From: UBA964 sp031382085
GTDB taxonomy: Bacteria; Pseudomonadota; Gammaproteobacteria; Steroidobacterales; Steroidobacteraceae
Reading direction: 5' to 3'
Length of the DNA: 64,000 bases
NCBI GenBank assembly: GCA_031382085.1
Contig: JANMYM010000083.1
Span: 1-64,000, forward strand
Under the pieces are notes generated by a model. The model was not told the DNA's origin and made no database searches. It worked only from the letters and a program-made list of their open reading frames with translations. A program made the position numbers and the translations under genes. Position 1 is the first letter of the stretch. Every line of letters begins with the position of its first letter. Below, piece after piece: positions 35,576-44,574 of this stretch.

Positions 35576-36616
35576 TTACTTCTTCAGATGCGCCGGTTTC
35601 TGCGTGCGCGCGTAGTCCTCGAGACTTGAGAGACTTGGCTCCCCGGTCCACTCGGTCGGTGCCTGGAAATACCTGTCATAGTTCTTGTGGGCGTAGTCCA
35701 GCACTTGCCGCGACAAAAACTGCTCCAGGTTATCGGTGGTTCCCTGGAAACAGGCGTATTGCACATGGCCCGGCCGCATGCCCATCAGCATCCACGGCAG
35801 CCACGGCGTGGTGCGGTTCCAGACGCCGCGATAATGCAGTGCGGTCTTCTTTTCGTTCTGCATGTCCGCGACACTGATGTCGTGCGTGAAAAACTCGGAG
35901 ACCTGCGCGATCGGGCCGGCGGACTCGCGCGGCCACTTGTCCGGTTGCAGCGCGCTCGGGTAGGCGAGGTGGATATGCACTTCCATCGCGAGTTGGTCGC
36001 CGAACTGGTACCACGGCAGGATGAACGGGATCCTGGGCGGCGCTTCCTGGTTCAATCCGCCGAATTTCGGCGGCGCCGGGAAGTGGTCCTCGATCATGTA
36101 ATTGAAAGGGTCGTTGGCCACATGTATGGCTTTCACCGTCTCGCCACTCAGCGGATTGCGCCATTCGTCCAGCACTTCGCCGGTTTTCAGGTCGGTGTAG
36201 ACGATGATTTCGCGGCACATGCGCCGGATCTCCCCGTTAGCTCCCTCGGCCAGGCGGATGGCGCCGAAGCCCGTGGCGCCCATCAGGTCGACGATTTTCT
36301 TGTTAGGTTCGACGGCCATTACATAGCCCCGGAACCAGAAATACTTTTGCTTGCCAAAATTGAGATCGCCCTGGATGCGGGCGTATGCCAGCTGGTTGCC
36401 ACGACCAGTTGTCAGGTCGAGATAGGGGCCCTTGAGGCCCGGCCCGATTCCGTACATCGACGTCGCGGGCGCGCCCTTGGCCGCAGCCAGTGTCGAGCCG
36501 CCGAGGGTTGCCATGCCCGCTGTTCCGATGGCGAGAGCTGCGCCGAGGCCGCCGGCGGTTTCAAAAAAATCACGGCGGTTCAGCACGGAACTGTCGTTGC
36601 TGTCAGGACTGGACAT
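35576..36616 (-). CDS. Tat-exported DUF1838 protein
   Basis: The 346-residue protein has a twin-arginine leader (VLNRRDFFETAGGLGAALAIGTAGMA). The mature part fits DUF1838: YFWFRGYVMAVEP, then REIIVYTDLKTGEVLDEW and NPLSGETVKAIHVANDPFN, with a W/Y-rich C-terminal half (HYRGVWNRTTPWLPWML). Family function is unknown. It is a paralogue of the 4432-5328 protein. It faces the amine-oxidase-like gene across a terminator, so it is a separate transcript starting in the AT-rich gap 36617-36731. Confidence 0.82.
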   Translation of the reverse strand: MSSPDSNDSSVLNRRDFFETAGGLGAALAIGTAGMATLGGSTLAAAKGAPATSMYGIGPGLKGPYLDLTTGRGNQLAYARIQGDLNFGKQKYFWFRGYVMAVEPNKKIVDLMGATGFGAIRLAEGANGEIRRMCREIIVYTDLKTGEVLDEWRNPLSGETVKAIHVANDPFNYMIEDHFPAPPKFGGLNQEAPPRIPFILPWYQFGDQLAMEVHIHLAYPSALQPDKWPRESAGPIAQVSEFFTHDISVADMQNEKKTALHYRGVWNRTTPWLPWMLMGMRPGHVQYACFQGTTDNLEQFLSRQVLDYAHKNYDRYFQAPTEWTGEPSLSSLEDYARTQKPAHLKK

Positions 36617-36731
36617 GGCGCAACCTCGGTTGAAATGGATGGCGGAAGACGCTCACTATGCCCAAGCGCCAATCAGCGCATGCAAAAATATAGGCGACTG
36701 TTCGATATACGGACCGAGGCAGCCTGCCGGG

Positions 36732-37577
36732 CTAGCGCAGCAGCAAGTCCACGAGTTCGCGGTGTTCCGGCGTCATGCGTTCGCGCGGTGTGACGATGGC
36801 TTTCTCGAGCAGGTGACGGCTGGCCCTGCGATTATCGATCTTGTGCGCCGCAACCACCTTGGCTAACAATTTTTGCACGCGTTGCAGATTGCGCCCGAAC
36901 AGCGTCAAGGCCATTTCCAGCGTGACATGCTGTGACGGGTCGTCCTGCCAGCAGTCGTAATCGGTGACCACCGCGATGGTGCAGTAGCTCATCTGTGCCT
37001 CGCAGGCGAGAAACGCCTCGGGCACGTTAGTCATGCCGACCAGATCCGCGCCCGCGCTGCGCAGCATGAAACTCTCGGCGCGGGTGCCAAGACGCGGGCC
37101 TTCGACACAGGCATAGGTCTTGTCGGTGTGCAGCAGGTATCCCAGTTTGTCGGCCGCCGCAACAATTTCCGCCGCGATGTCCGGGCAGCTGGGCGTGGCT
37201 GTCGACACATGCGCTACCAGCCCGTTGCCGAAGAAGCTGCCGATACGCCGACCGCGCGTGAAATCGATGTATTGCGACGGCAGCGCCAGGTCGCCCGGCG
37301 TCAGTTCCTTGCGCAGGCTGCCGACCGCAGACACACCGATTACGGTGCGAACGCCGGCGCTTTTTAAGGCCCACAGATTGGCCCTGAAGTTGATTTCGGA
37401 GGGCGAGAGTTCGTGGCCGGTGCCGTGGCGGGCGAGGAAGGCCACATCGCGCCTACCCAGGCGGCCCAGCATGACCGCAGACGAGGGCGGGCCGAACGGC
37501 GTCGCCACCGGCCTTTCCTCGACGATTCGCAGGTCCGCCATTCGGTAGAGGCCTGTGCCCCCGATGATTCCGATCAT
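36732..37577 (-). CDS. S-methyl-5'-thioadenosine/thioinosine phosphorylase
   Basis: The 281-residue reading from ATG 37577 has GAGG seven bases before it; the ATG at 37595 has no ribosome site. It starts IGIIGGTGLY, the phosphate-binding loop, and has FRANLWALKSAGV, VEGPRLGTRAES and GMTNVPEAFLACEAQMSY, then TDYDCW. These mark the MTAP family, in which Pseudomonas-type enzymes prefer methylthioinosine. It recovers adenine/hypoxanthine and methylthioribose phosphate after polyamine synthesis. The base-specificity residues are not decisive by eye. Confidence 0.88.
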   Translation of the reverse strand: MIGIIGGTGLYRMADLRIVEERPVATPFGPPSSAVMLGRLGRRDVAFLARHGTGHELSPSEINFRANLWALKSAGVRTVIGVSAVGSLRKELTPGDLALPSQYIDFTRGRRIGSFFGNGLVAHVSTATPSCPDIAAEIVAAADKLGYLLHTDKTYACVEGPRLGTRAESFMLRSAGADLVGMTNVPEAFLACEAQMSYCTIAVVTDYDCWQDDPSQHVTLEMALTLFGRNLQRVQKLLAKVVAAHKIDNRRASRHLLEKAIVTPRERMTPEHRELVDLLLR

Positions 37578-37670
37578 GCGCTTAGCCTCATCCATCCATT
37601 CGCGCTAGACTTGGCATCGACTATAAAGCCAGTCATAACAAACCGGACAACAAACTCTGGAGTCATCTGT

Positions 37671-38456
37671 ATGTCAGACAACGTAATCGTTTCAGCACCG
37701 GCATGGCCGGTCAAGCTCGCGAAATTTGGTGCCTGGACCATTCTCGTCGGGCTCATTCTGGCGGCCGTGTCCGGTCCCTTGAATCGCTACGGCATCACCG
37801 GGTTCCTGCCCGCGCTGCTGGCGTTAGGGGCGGGCGGTCTGCTGCTGTTTCTGGGCCTGCTGCTGGCCGTCATTGGCCTGCTGATCGCGAATTCGCGCAG
37901 CCTCAATTTCGACAAAGGACGCATAGCGCTTGCCATTGTCGGTGCGCTGGCCGTTGGCGGGTACCTGGTGAGTACCTTCCTGGGAGCGCGTGGCATGCCA
38001 ACTCTGCACGAAATCAGCACCGATCTCGATTCACCGCCCCCCTTCGTCGCAATCAAGACCATTCGCGAGCAGAATCCGAAATTGAATCCCTCGGACTATG
38101 TGCGGGAACTCGACCTTCGCGGCACCAAGCTCAACGTGCCTGAGGCGCAGCGCAAGGCTTTTCCGGACATTCAGCCGGTGGTGTTAGCTGTGGCGCCGGA
38201 TCAGGCGTTCGCCATCGCCGACCAGGCGATTGCCGACATGGGCTGGGAGCGGGTGGCCACGGTCCCGGCTGAAGGCCGCATCGAGGCCACCGATGCGACC
38301 CGGTTTTTCGGATTCAAGGACGATGTGGTGGTGCGCGTTCGGGCCGAAGGCACGGGCTCGCGCATCGACATCCGTTCCAAGTCGCGGGTGGGTCTCGGCG
38401 ATGCCGGCACGAATGCGCGCCGCGTTCGCGCCCTGATGGCCAAAATCAAACCGTAG
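37671..38456 (+). CDS. DUF1499 membrane-anchored protein
   Basis: The 261-residue protein starts at 37671 behind a GGAG site. It has three N-terminal hydrophobic segments (WTILVGLILAAVSGP, LLALGAGGLLLFLGLLLAVIGLL, ALAIVGALAVGGYLVSTFLG) and then a DUF1499 domain (about 115-261) with ISTDLDSPPPFVAI near its start, VPAEGRIEATDATRFFGFKDDVVVRV and SRVGLGDAGTNARRVRAL. Function is unknown. The longer frame from 37413 is the antisense of the phosphorylase gene. Confidence 0.85.
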   Translation: MSDNVIVSAPAWPVKLAKFGAWTILVGLILAAVSGPLNRYGITGFLPALLALGAGGLLLFLGLLLAVIGLLIANSRSLNFDKGRIALAIVGALAVGGYLVSTFLGARGMPTLHEISTDLDSPPPFVAIKTIREQNPKLNPSDYVRELDLRGTKLNVPEAQRKAFPDIQPVVLAVAPDQAFAIADQAIADMGWERVATVPAEGRIEATDATRFFGFKDDVVVRVRAEGTGSRIDIRSKSRVGLGDAGTNARRVRALMAKIKP

Positions 38457-38491
38457 CGACGTTCCGGCCGACCGGCGAAGGAATCGCAAGC

Positions 38492-38785
38492 GTGCGCAGT
38501 TTTTCAGAATTTTATGGATATTATCTGTCCGAGCACCGCGACCGCAGCTCGCGGCGGCTGCACGTCGTCGGCACGATCCTGTTCGTTGGTCAGTGGTTGC
38601 TGGCTCTGCCGCTGCGGAATCCGTGGCTATGGCTCACCGGGCCGGTCACCGGTTACGCCTTTGCCTGGGTGGGCCATTTTTTCTTCGAGCATAACAAGCC
38701 CGCCACATTCAGGAATCCCGTATATAGTCTGTTAGGTGATTTCGTCATGGCTGGCGACATCCTGCGCGGCAAGATCCGCTGGTAG
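38492..38785 (+). CDS. Mpo1-like (DUF962) membrane protein
   Basis: The GTG-started 97-residue protein reads FSEFYGYYLSEHRDRSSRRLHVVGT, then two hydrophobic segments and WVGHFFFEHNKPATFRNPVYSLLGDFVMAGDIL, the conserved wording of DUF962. Yeast Mpo1 in this family is an Fe-dependent dioxygenase acting on 2-hydroxy fatty acids, with His ligands in such HxxxH-like positions; bacterial function is less known. It sits 10 bases before the start of gshA and may be co-transcribed with it. Confidence 0.85.
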   Translation: MRSFSEFYGYYLSEHRDRSSRRLHVVGTILFVGQWLLALPLRNPWLWLTGPVTGYAFAWVGHFFFEHNKPATFRNPVYSLLGDFVMAGDILRGKIRW

Positions 38786-38795
38786 CAGGGCAGTC

Positions 38796-40397
38796 ATGGC
38801 AGGCAGAGGCATCGACCGCGTTTTCGAACGCCGGCTTTCAGCGCTGATAAACAGCAAGGGCGCGGCCCATTTGCGCGGCGGTCGCAAGGGAGTGGAGCGC
38901 GAATCGCTGCGCGTCTCGCCCGAAGGCCGGATCGCCCTGACACCGCATCCGCGCGCGCTTGGTTCAGCGCTGACGTCCGAGCACATAACGACCGACTACT
39001 CCGAGGCGCTGATCGAGCTGGTCACGCCGACTTTCACCACCAGTTGGGAATTGCTGCAGTACCTGTGCGACCTGCACCAGTTCGTTTATCGCCACCTCGA
39101 CGATGAACTGCTGTGGGCCACTAGCATGCCCTGTGCGGTGGATAAAGATTCCGACATCCCGATCGCGCGCTACGGCGGCACCAATGTCGCGCGCATGAAG
39201 GAGATCTATCGCGAAGGCCTGGGTCTGCGGTACGGCCGCGTCATGCAGGCGATCTCCGGCATCCATTTCAACTATTCATTTCCGCTCGACTGGTGGGAAG
39301 TGTGGGCGCAGGCGCGCGAGTCGCGCGCTGCCGGCCAGGACTTCACTTCGCGCTGTTATTTCGACGTGCTGCGCAACTATCGGCGTTATGGCTGGATTGT
39401 GCTGTACCTGTTTGGTGTTTCGCCAACTGTCTGCAATTCATTCCTGCGCGTGCGCGGTGTCCAGTTGCCGGCATTTTCACGCGGCACCGCCTGGGAGCCC
39501 TGGGCCACGTCGCTGCGCATGAGCGATCTTGGCTATCGCAACCGCGCGCAGTCTGAGCTGCAGGTGTCAGTGAACAGCCTCGATGAATATGTGCGCGATC
39601 TTTCCGCAGCCATCGTCACGCCGCACCCGCCGTATGTCGAGCTGGGCGTCAAGGTTGACGGCGTCTACCGGCAATTGAACGCCAACGTGCTGCAAATCGA
39701 GAATGAATACTACAGCTTCATCCGACCGAAGCGCGTGGCGCGCTCCGGCGAGCGTCCGACGTTGGCTTTGCAGCGCCGTGGCGTTGAGTACGTGGAGTTC
39801 CGCGCGCTCGATGTCAGCGCATACGATCCGGTGGGCGTCAATCAGAACAAGCTGCGCTTCATGGAAGCATTCGCGGCGCTGTGCCTTATGAAAGACAGTC
39901 CGCCGATCGACACCAGCGAGCAGGAAGGGCTGGACCGAAATCATGTGCGCGTTGCGCGGCAGGGCCGCGAGCCGGGCCTGACGCTCAATCGTGATGGGCG
40001 CGACCGGCCCATGCATGAGTGGGCTAACGAACTGCTGGAAGAGATGCAGCCGATCGTCGAATTCTTGGATCAGGGCGACCCGGCGAAGCCCTATGCGGCC
40101 GCGCTCGAGGCGCAGACCGCGAAATTGCGCGACGCCGCGCTGACGCCATCCGCGCGGCTGATCGCGGAAATGCGCAGCACCGGCGAGTCGTTTTTTGATC
40201 TCGCACTGCGCATGTCGAAGCTGCATAAGAATTATTTCCTGTCCTTGCACGAACCCAACGCGGCCAGGCTGGCCGAGTTTGCAGCCGAGGCAGGTGAGTC
40301 TTTTGAGCAACAATCGCGCCGCGAAGCTGAACGGCAGGAAGATTTTGCGGTGTACCTGGCGCGTTATTATCAGGGACTCGCATCTCCGACGCCGTAG
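38796..40397 (+). CDS. gshA: Glutamate-cysteine ligase
   Basis: The 533-residue reading starts at 38796 behind AGGG. It has the proteobacterial GshA wording: a KGVERESLRVSPEGRIAL opening, ALTSEHITTDYSEALIELVTP, WATSMPCAVDKDSDIPIARYG, and the active-site stretch GIHFNYSFP followed by YSFIRPKR. It joins Glu to Cys through the gamma-carboxylate with ATP, the first step of glutathione synthesis. A glutathione synthetase gene is not in this window. Confidence 0.92.
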   Translation: MAGRGIDRVFERRLSALINSKGAAHLRGGRKGVERESLRVSPEGRIALTPHPRALGSALTSEHITTDYSEALIELVTPTFTTSWELLQYLCDLHQFVYRHLDDELLWATSMPCAVDKDSDIPIARYGGTNVARMKEIYREGLGLRYGRVMQAISGIHFNYSFPLDWWEVWAQARESRAAGQDFTSRCYFDVLRNYRRYGWIVLYLFGVSPTVCNSFLRVRGVQLPAFSRGTAWEPWATSLRMSDLGYRNRAQSELQVSVNSLDEYVRDLSAAIVTPHPPYVELGVKVDGVYRQLNANVLQIENEYYSFIRPKRVARSGERPTLALQRRGVEYVEFRALDVSAYDPVGVNQNKLRFMEAFAALCLMKDSPPIDTSEQEGLDRNHVRVARQGREPGLTLNRDGRDRPMHEWANELLEEMQPIVEFLDQGDPAKPYAAALEAQTAKLRDAALTPSARLIAEMRSTGESFFDLALRMSKLHKNYFLSLHEPNAARLAEFAAEAGESFEQQSRREAERQEDFAVYLARYYQGLASPTP

Positions 40398-40526
40398 CCT
40401 GCATTTTCGGAGGCTGAATTTTACTTAAATCAGCTCGGATGACCTTTCCTTAATTTAATATAGTATTCATAATTGCTCAGGTAAGCTCCGGCCAACATTA
40501 ATTAAAACCAGTCCGGATTTTGACTC
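40398..40526 (+). promoter_or_regulatory. AT-rich promoter-like region
   Basis: This 129-bp stretch is the most AT-rich in its neighbourhood (for example TTAATTTAATATAGTATTC around 40451-40470 and ATTAATTAAAA near 40496-40506), between gshA and the next small ORF. It probably carries the promoter of the ORF at 40527 and the diguanylate cyclase gene, but I cannot fix the -35 and -10 boxes. Confidence 0.4.
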
Positions 40527-40724
40527 ATGACACCGTTCAGATCATTGGAGCCGCAGCAAACTGCGGCCGTCGCCGACGTCGCCAACGAAGATAGCTTCGT
40601 TGAAGACCACGTGCTAACGAAAATTTCCCTGCCGGCATCGGGATGGGATCCTTTTGAAGTCTGGCGCACGCGCGTGTGGCTCGAACAGCGGCGGCTCGGA
40701 CTCGCTTTCCCGGACGCCTACTAG
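40527..40724 (+). CDS. Unrecognised 65-residue protein
   Basis: Starts at ATG 40527 directly after an AT-rich region and ends 15 bases before the diguanylate cyclase gene. It is acidic in the first half (ADVANEDSFVEDH) and has a WDPFEVWRTRVWLEQRRLG helix with Trp and Arg. There is no signal or membrane segment. No family is recognised. The spacing suggests co-transcription with the cyclase, but coding status rests on position and codon use only. Confidence 0.5.
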   Translation: MTPFRSLEPQQTAAVADVANEDSFVEDHVLTKISLPASGWDPFEVWRTRVWLEQRRLGLAFPDAY

Positions 40725-40739
40725 CCTGCGCATGCGCTG

Positions 40740-41954
40740 ATGTTTTACAGCAGCGTAAAAACAAGCGCGGACTCCAAAGTCTCAGCGACGCTGGCGCAAG
40801 GTTTTCCGTGGCTCAAGTTCGAGCCTGAACTCGAACAGCAATTCCGCGAACAGCACTACCTGGACATCCGCACACGGGTGCGCATTGCTATCTGCCTGGC
40901 GCTCCTGACTGTCATTGGTTTCGCACTTATGGATCGCTGGGTCCTGGACCTGGCGCCAACAACGACTCAGGAAAAGCTGCGCTACTCGCTGCATCTGCCG
41001 ATTGTCGTGCTGTGTGCGCTGTTGACCGGCCGCCGATTTTTTCCCAGGTATTACTTGCCGGTGATTTCGGTGGGCGCGCCGCTGTTTGGCATCGGCTCGG
41101 TGCTGCTGATGATGGAAGCAACAGGAGTCTCTCAGGTGCTGATGTCTTCGCGCCTGGTATTGGTCGCGTTTTTCTTCTATTTCATGCTCGGCGTCTCTTT
41201 TCGCACCGCGCTTGCCAGCAACATGATCGTACTTGGCAGCTTCGTGCTGCTCGCCATCACCAAGGACATTCCGCAGGCCACGGCGATCTATGTTTTCTTC
41301 ACGCTGATCTGCGCCAATCTGTTCGCTGGTGCGGGTTGTTATGCGCTTGAGTACGCCAATCGACTGTCATTCCTCGAGCGGCGGCTGTTGCACGAAGTCG
41401 CGACCCGCGATGCCTTGACCGGCTTGCTGAACCGCGGCGCTTTCGAGACTGCGCAATCGCAGGCCTGGTCTTCCGCCGAACGTCGCGGCGGCAATCTGGC
41501 TGTCGTGATGCTCGATATCGATCACTTCAAGAACTACAACGATCGTTACGGACACCAGGCAGGCGATCAATGTCTGCGGCTGGTGGCGCAGGCGGTGCGC
41601 CGTGCGGCGGGCCGCGCGTCCGACCTGGTGGGCCGCTATGGCGGCGAGGAACTGATCGTGCTGTTACCGGATTGCGACGGCGAGCAGGCGTGCCGGGTGG
41701 CCGAGAACATCGTCACCTCGATTCGCGCCCTAGGCGTGCCGCATGCCAGTTCGACCACCGCCGGCTGCGTCACCGTCAGCATCGGTATTGCCGCCGTTCG
41801 CTCGACGGCAAACGAGATTTTCGAGTCGGCCGTACGGCGCGCCGACAATGCCCTGTACGCCGCCAAGGACGCGGGTCGCGACCGCTGGTTGTTAGCCGCG
41901 GACGCCGGCCCGCCGCTCGGCAATGTGATTCAGTTAATTCAGGGCAAACGATAG
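40740..41954 (+). CDS. Membrane-bound diguanylate cyclase (GGDEF)
   Basis: The 404-residue protein has six hydrophobic segments (about 45-200) followed by a coiled linker and a GGDEF domain. The domain shows RDALTGLLNRGAF, VMLDIDHFKNYNDRYGHQAGD, the active-site variant GGEEL and, five residues upstream, RASD as the inhibitory RxxD site for c-di-GMP feedback. It should therefore make c-di-GMP from two GTP. The membrane part is a sensor of unknown input. Its last 16 bases overlap the convergent asparaginase gene. Confidence 0.92.
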   Translation: MFYSSVKTSADSKVSATLAQGFPWLKFEPELEQQFREQHYLDIRTRVRIAICLALLTVIGFALMDRWVLDLAPTTTQEKLRYSLHLPIVVLCALLTGRRFFPRYYLPVISVGAPLFGIGSVLLMMEATGVSQVLMSSRLVLVAFFFYFMLGVSFRTALASNMIVLGSFVLLAITKDIPQATAIYVFFTLICANLFAGAGCYALEYANRLSFLERRLLHEVATRDALTGLLNRGAFETAQSQAWSSAERRGGNLAVVMLDIDHFKNYNDRYGHQAGDQCLRLVAQAVRRAAGRASDLVGRYGGEELIVLLPDCDGEQACRVAENIVTSIRALGVPHASSTTAGCVTVSIGIAAVRSTANEIFESAVRRADNALYAAKDAGRDRWLLAADAGPPLGNVIQLIQGKR

Positions 41955-42931
41955 ATCGCGATTTCGCGGCGGCCATTCCCGGTTCGGACAGCGCGGAACA
42001 TTCCTTCGCTGTTGAATTCCATGGCAACGTTTCCCGCCGGGTCCAGCGCGATGATGCCACCGTCCCCGCCCATGGCGACCAGCTTGCGTTGCACGACTTC
42101 CTGCGCCGCTTTCACCAGCGGCCAGCCCTGGTACTGCACCAGCGCGCAGATATCGTGTGCAACGACCGAGCGGATGAAATATTCGCCCGAGCCCGTCGCC
42201 GACACCGCGCAGGACTTATTGTTAGCATATGTGCCGGCGCCGATGATCGGTGAATCGCCGATGCGGCCGTAGCGTTTGTTAGTCATGCCGCCCGTCGAGG
42301 TTGCCGCAGCGAGGTCGCCGTTGCGGTCGAGCGCAACCGCGCCCACGGTGCCCAGGGCTGGTGGATCGTAGGCGGGTTCGACTCGACCCTGCAGTGCCTG
42401 CTCGAGCTGTGTGCGGCGCGCCGGCGTCTCGAACCAGCTGTTAGGAAGCAGGGCGAATCCCTGGGTCAGCGCGAATTCCTCGGCACCGGCGCCGCTCAAC
42501 ATCACATGCGGTGATTTTTCCATCACGGCGCGCGCCAGATTGATCGGATGCTGGATATGCCGCAGGCCGGTGACGGCACCCGCGCGCAGTTCGCGGCCGT
42601 CCATGATGGACGCGTCCAGCTCCGCATAACCATCGTGCGTCAGCACGGCGCCCTTGCCGGCGTTGAAAAGCGGGTTGTCTTCGAGCAGGCGCACCACGGT
42701 GCTAACAGCGTCGAGCGCCGTGCCGCCCTTGTCGAGCACGGCATAGCCCGCATCGAGCGCGGTGCCGAGGCCTTCGCGGTAGTGGGCTTCGCTCTCCGCT
42801 GTCATGGCTGCGCGTGGCATGGTGCCGGCTCCGCCGTGGATAACAAGCGCAATCGTCTTACCGGGCGTCGCTGCGCTGGTGATGGTGCAGCCGATGACCA
42901 GCATGGCCAGCAACAACGATATCTTTTTCAT
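41939..42931 (-). CDS. iaaA: Isoaspartyl peptidase/L-asparaginase, exported
   Basis: The 330-residue reading from ATG 42931 has a signal peptide (MKKISLLLAMLVIGCTITSAA). It is the N-terminal nucleophile (Ntn) family: IHGGAGTMPR at the start, then LEDNPLFNAGKGAVLT, and Thr195 in GTVGAVALDRNG, the Thr released by self-cleavage. The stretch STGGMTNKRYGRIGDSPIIGAGTYA follows. It hydrolyses beta-aspartyl peptides and asparagine in the periplasm. The frame extends upstream to 43306 but that part is antisense to the MFS gene. Confidence 0.9.
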   Translation of the reverse strand: MKKISLLLAMLVIGCTITSAATPGKTIALVIHGGAGTMPRAAMTAESEAHYREGLGTALDAGYAVLDKGGTALDAVSTVVRLLEDNPLFNAGKGAVLTHDGYAELDASIMDGRELRAGAVTGLRHIQHPINLARAVMEKSPHVMLSGAGAEEFALTQGFALLPNSWFETPARRTQLEQALQGRVEPAYDPPALGTVGAVALDRNGDLAAATSTGGMTNKRYGRIGDSPIIGAGTYANNKSCAVSATGSGEYFIRSVVAHDICALVQYQGWPLVKAAQEVVQRKLVAMGGDGGIIALDPAGNVAMEFNSEGMFRAVRTGNGRREIAIYRLP

Positions 42932-43007
42932 GTCGAGCACCTCTTCAAGTGGATGAGCGCAGTCTAGCGGTTTGCGTGCCAGTCGAATAATCGCTACCTT
43001 GGGGGTC

Positions 43008-44417
43008 ATGACTGAAATCAAACAGACATTTGACCCGCGATTCCTCATTGCCGCGGCGATCGCGCTGGCCATGGTCTTTGTGGTTCCGGCGCCTTTGCGC
43101 GTTTCTGCCGTCGCCCTGGCCATCGTGCTTGTGGTTCTGGCGCCGCTGCCCGCCAGCACCCGACCGGTCGTGTCAGCGGTCATTCTTGGATTGGCCACAG
43201 GCGTGGGGTCTATCAATTTGTTCGCACCGCAAATTTTCCAGAAGCACGTGATTGCGGAATTTGGCTGGACGCAGTCGCAATTCGCATCCGCGACGGTGGT
43301 GGGCACCTATGTGACCATGTTGTCCTCGCTGTTCATCGGCAGGATATTCGACCGTGACGGCGTGCGGCGCTGGGCCATTATCAGCATTGTTCTGCTTGCA
43401 GCGCTGCTTATTTCGCTGCGCTGGCTAACGCCCAATCTGTGGCACCTGTATCTGATTTCAGGGTTGATGCCCGTGCTCGCGGCGGGTACTTCATCGATCG
43501 CTTACTCGCGAGTCATCGCCCGTTGGTTCGACAAGCGCCGTGGCCAGGCATTTGGCGCCGCACTGGCCGGTATCGGCGTCGGCGGCGCGGTGTTAGGGCC
43601 GATGGTCGCCTGGGCGATCAAGGAGTTCGGCTGGCGCGATGCCTATGCCAGCCTTGGCTTGATGAGTCTGGCGGTGACACTGCCCGTGGTACTGTGGGCG
43701 CTGCGCGATACGCCGGCGGAAAAAAATCTGGGACAGGACGGCGAGCCAGTCGGCAACATCGGGGACGACCGCCGGGAAATATCATCGACAGCCGCGCAGA
43801 CTTCGGGGACCTATGGCTTCAGTGCGGCTGAAACCCGCCGGTTGCCGCGTTTCTGGCGGATGCTGCTGGCGTTTGTGCTGATGTCATTTGCCATCGGTGG
43901 CGTGATGATCCAGCTGGTACCGATCCTGATCGCTCGCGGACTCGAAGAGGCCAACGCCGTGCAGGCGCTTGGTGTGCTGTCGATCGCGCTGATTGCGGGG
44001 CGCGCGTTTGCCGGGTTCCTGATGGACCGGATGTTCGCGCCCTACGTCGCCGCAGCCATCACCTTGTTTCCCGCGGTCGGTGTCGCGATGCTGGCGCTCG
44101 GCGCCCAGGGCACCGCTGCCTACGTTGCCGTGCTGCTGCTGGGCTTGGCAGCCGGCGCCGAGCTCGATGTGATTGCGGTGCTGGTCACGCGTTACTTCGG
44201 CACGCGCGCCTACTCCGAAAACTACGGCTGGCAGTATGCGGGCTGGGTTCTGGGCTCCGGGACTGCGCCGTTGTTGACCACCGCCGCCTACCAGAGGTTT
44301 GGTACGCATGACCCGGTGCTGTGGCTGTACGCGGCGATCTTTTTGGTCAGTGGTTTTCTGGTGGCGCGGCTCGGCGCTTACCCGACACTTCCTGCACCAG
44401 TGGCGAGCAATGCCTGA
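43008..44417 (+). CDS. MFS transporter (monocarboxylate/OFA type)
   Basis: The 469-residue reading from ATG 43008 has a GGGGG ribosome site. About 12 to 14 hydrophobic segments are present, with IGRIFDRDGVRRW in the helix 2-3 loop, YSRVIARWFDKRRGQAFG (a block common in oxalate:formate/monocarboxylate-type MFS) and LTTAAYQRFG near the end. The longer central loop (about residues 235-285) is polar. The carried substrate is unknown but a carboxylate is plausible from the family wording. Confidence 0.85.
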   Translation: MTEIKQTFDPRFLIAAAIALAMVFVVPAPLRVSAVALAIVLVVLAPLPASTRPVVSAVILGLATGVGSINLFAPQIFQKHVIAEFGWTQSQFASATVVGTYVTMLSSLFIGRIFDRDGVRRWAIISIVLLAALLISLRWLTPNLWHLYLISGLMPVLAAGTSSIAYSRVIARWFDKRRGQAFGAALAGIGVGGAVLGPMVAWAIKEFGWRDAYASLGLMSLAVTLPVVLWALRDTPAEKNLGQDGEPVGNIGDDRREISSTAAQTSGTYGFSAAETRRLPRFWRMLLAFVLMSFAIGGVMIQLVPILIARGLEEANAVQALGVLSIALIAGRAFAGFLMDRMFAPYVAAAITLFPAVGVAMLALGAQGTAAYVAVLLLGLAAGAELDVIAVLVTRYFGTRAYSENYGWQYAGWVLGSGTAPLLTTAAYQRFGTHDPVLWLYAAIFLVSGFLVARLGAYPTLPAPVASNA

Positions 44418-44501
44418 GCGGCGCGCGCTAAAATAGTGCAGCATTTGCAGGGTTCGCGAAGAATGAAGCTCATTTCAGCGCTGTTTTCGCGTCCCTGGTG
44501 C

Positions 44502-44516
44502 TGGCATGATTTCTGC
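44502..44516 (+). promoter_or_regulatory. Sigma-54 promoter of glnK-amtB
   Basis: TGGCATGATTTCTGC has GG at 44503-44504 and GC at 44515-44516, exactly ten bases apart as sigma-54 holoenzyme requires, and it keeps TGGCA of the -24 box. The -12 box is CTGC rather than TTGC. Transcription would begin near 44527 and leave about 48 bases before glnK. This fits nitrogen control by NtrC, whose own site I could not see. Confidence 0.65.
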
Positions 44517-44574
44517 TGTGTCTAGCCCTGTTGCGCCCTGTTGCAAATAGTCGAACCGACGGAGAATTTTCGCC

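Noticed and set aside
35687..36793. 368-codon plus-strand frame
   Set aside because: Antisense to the DUF1838 gene; no recognisable protein features.
44437..44449. TGCA-N5-TGCA as an NtrC site upstream of glnK
   Set aside because: NtrC half-sites need a wider spacing (TGCA-N9-TGCA type), so this does not fit.
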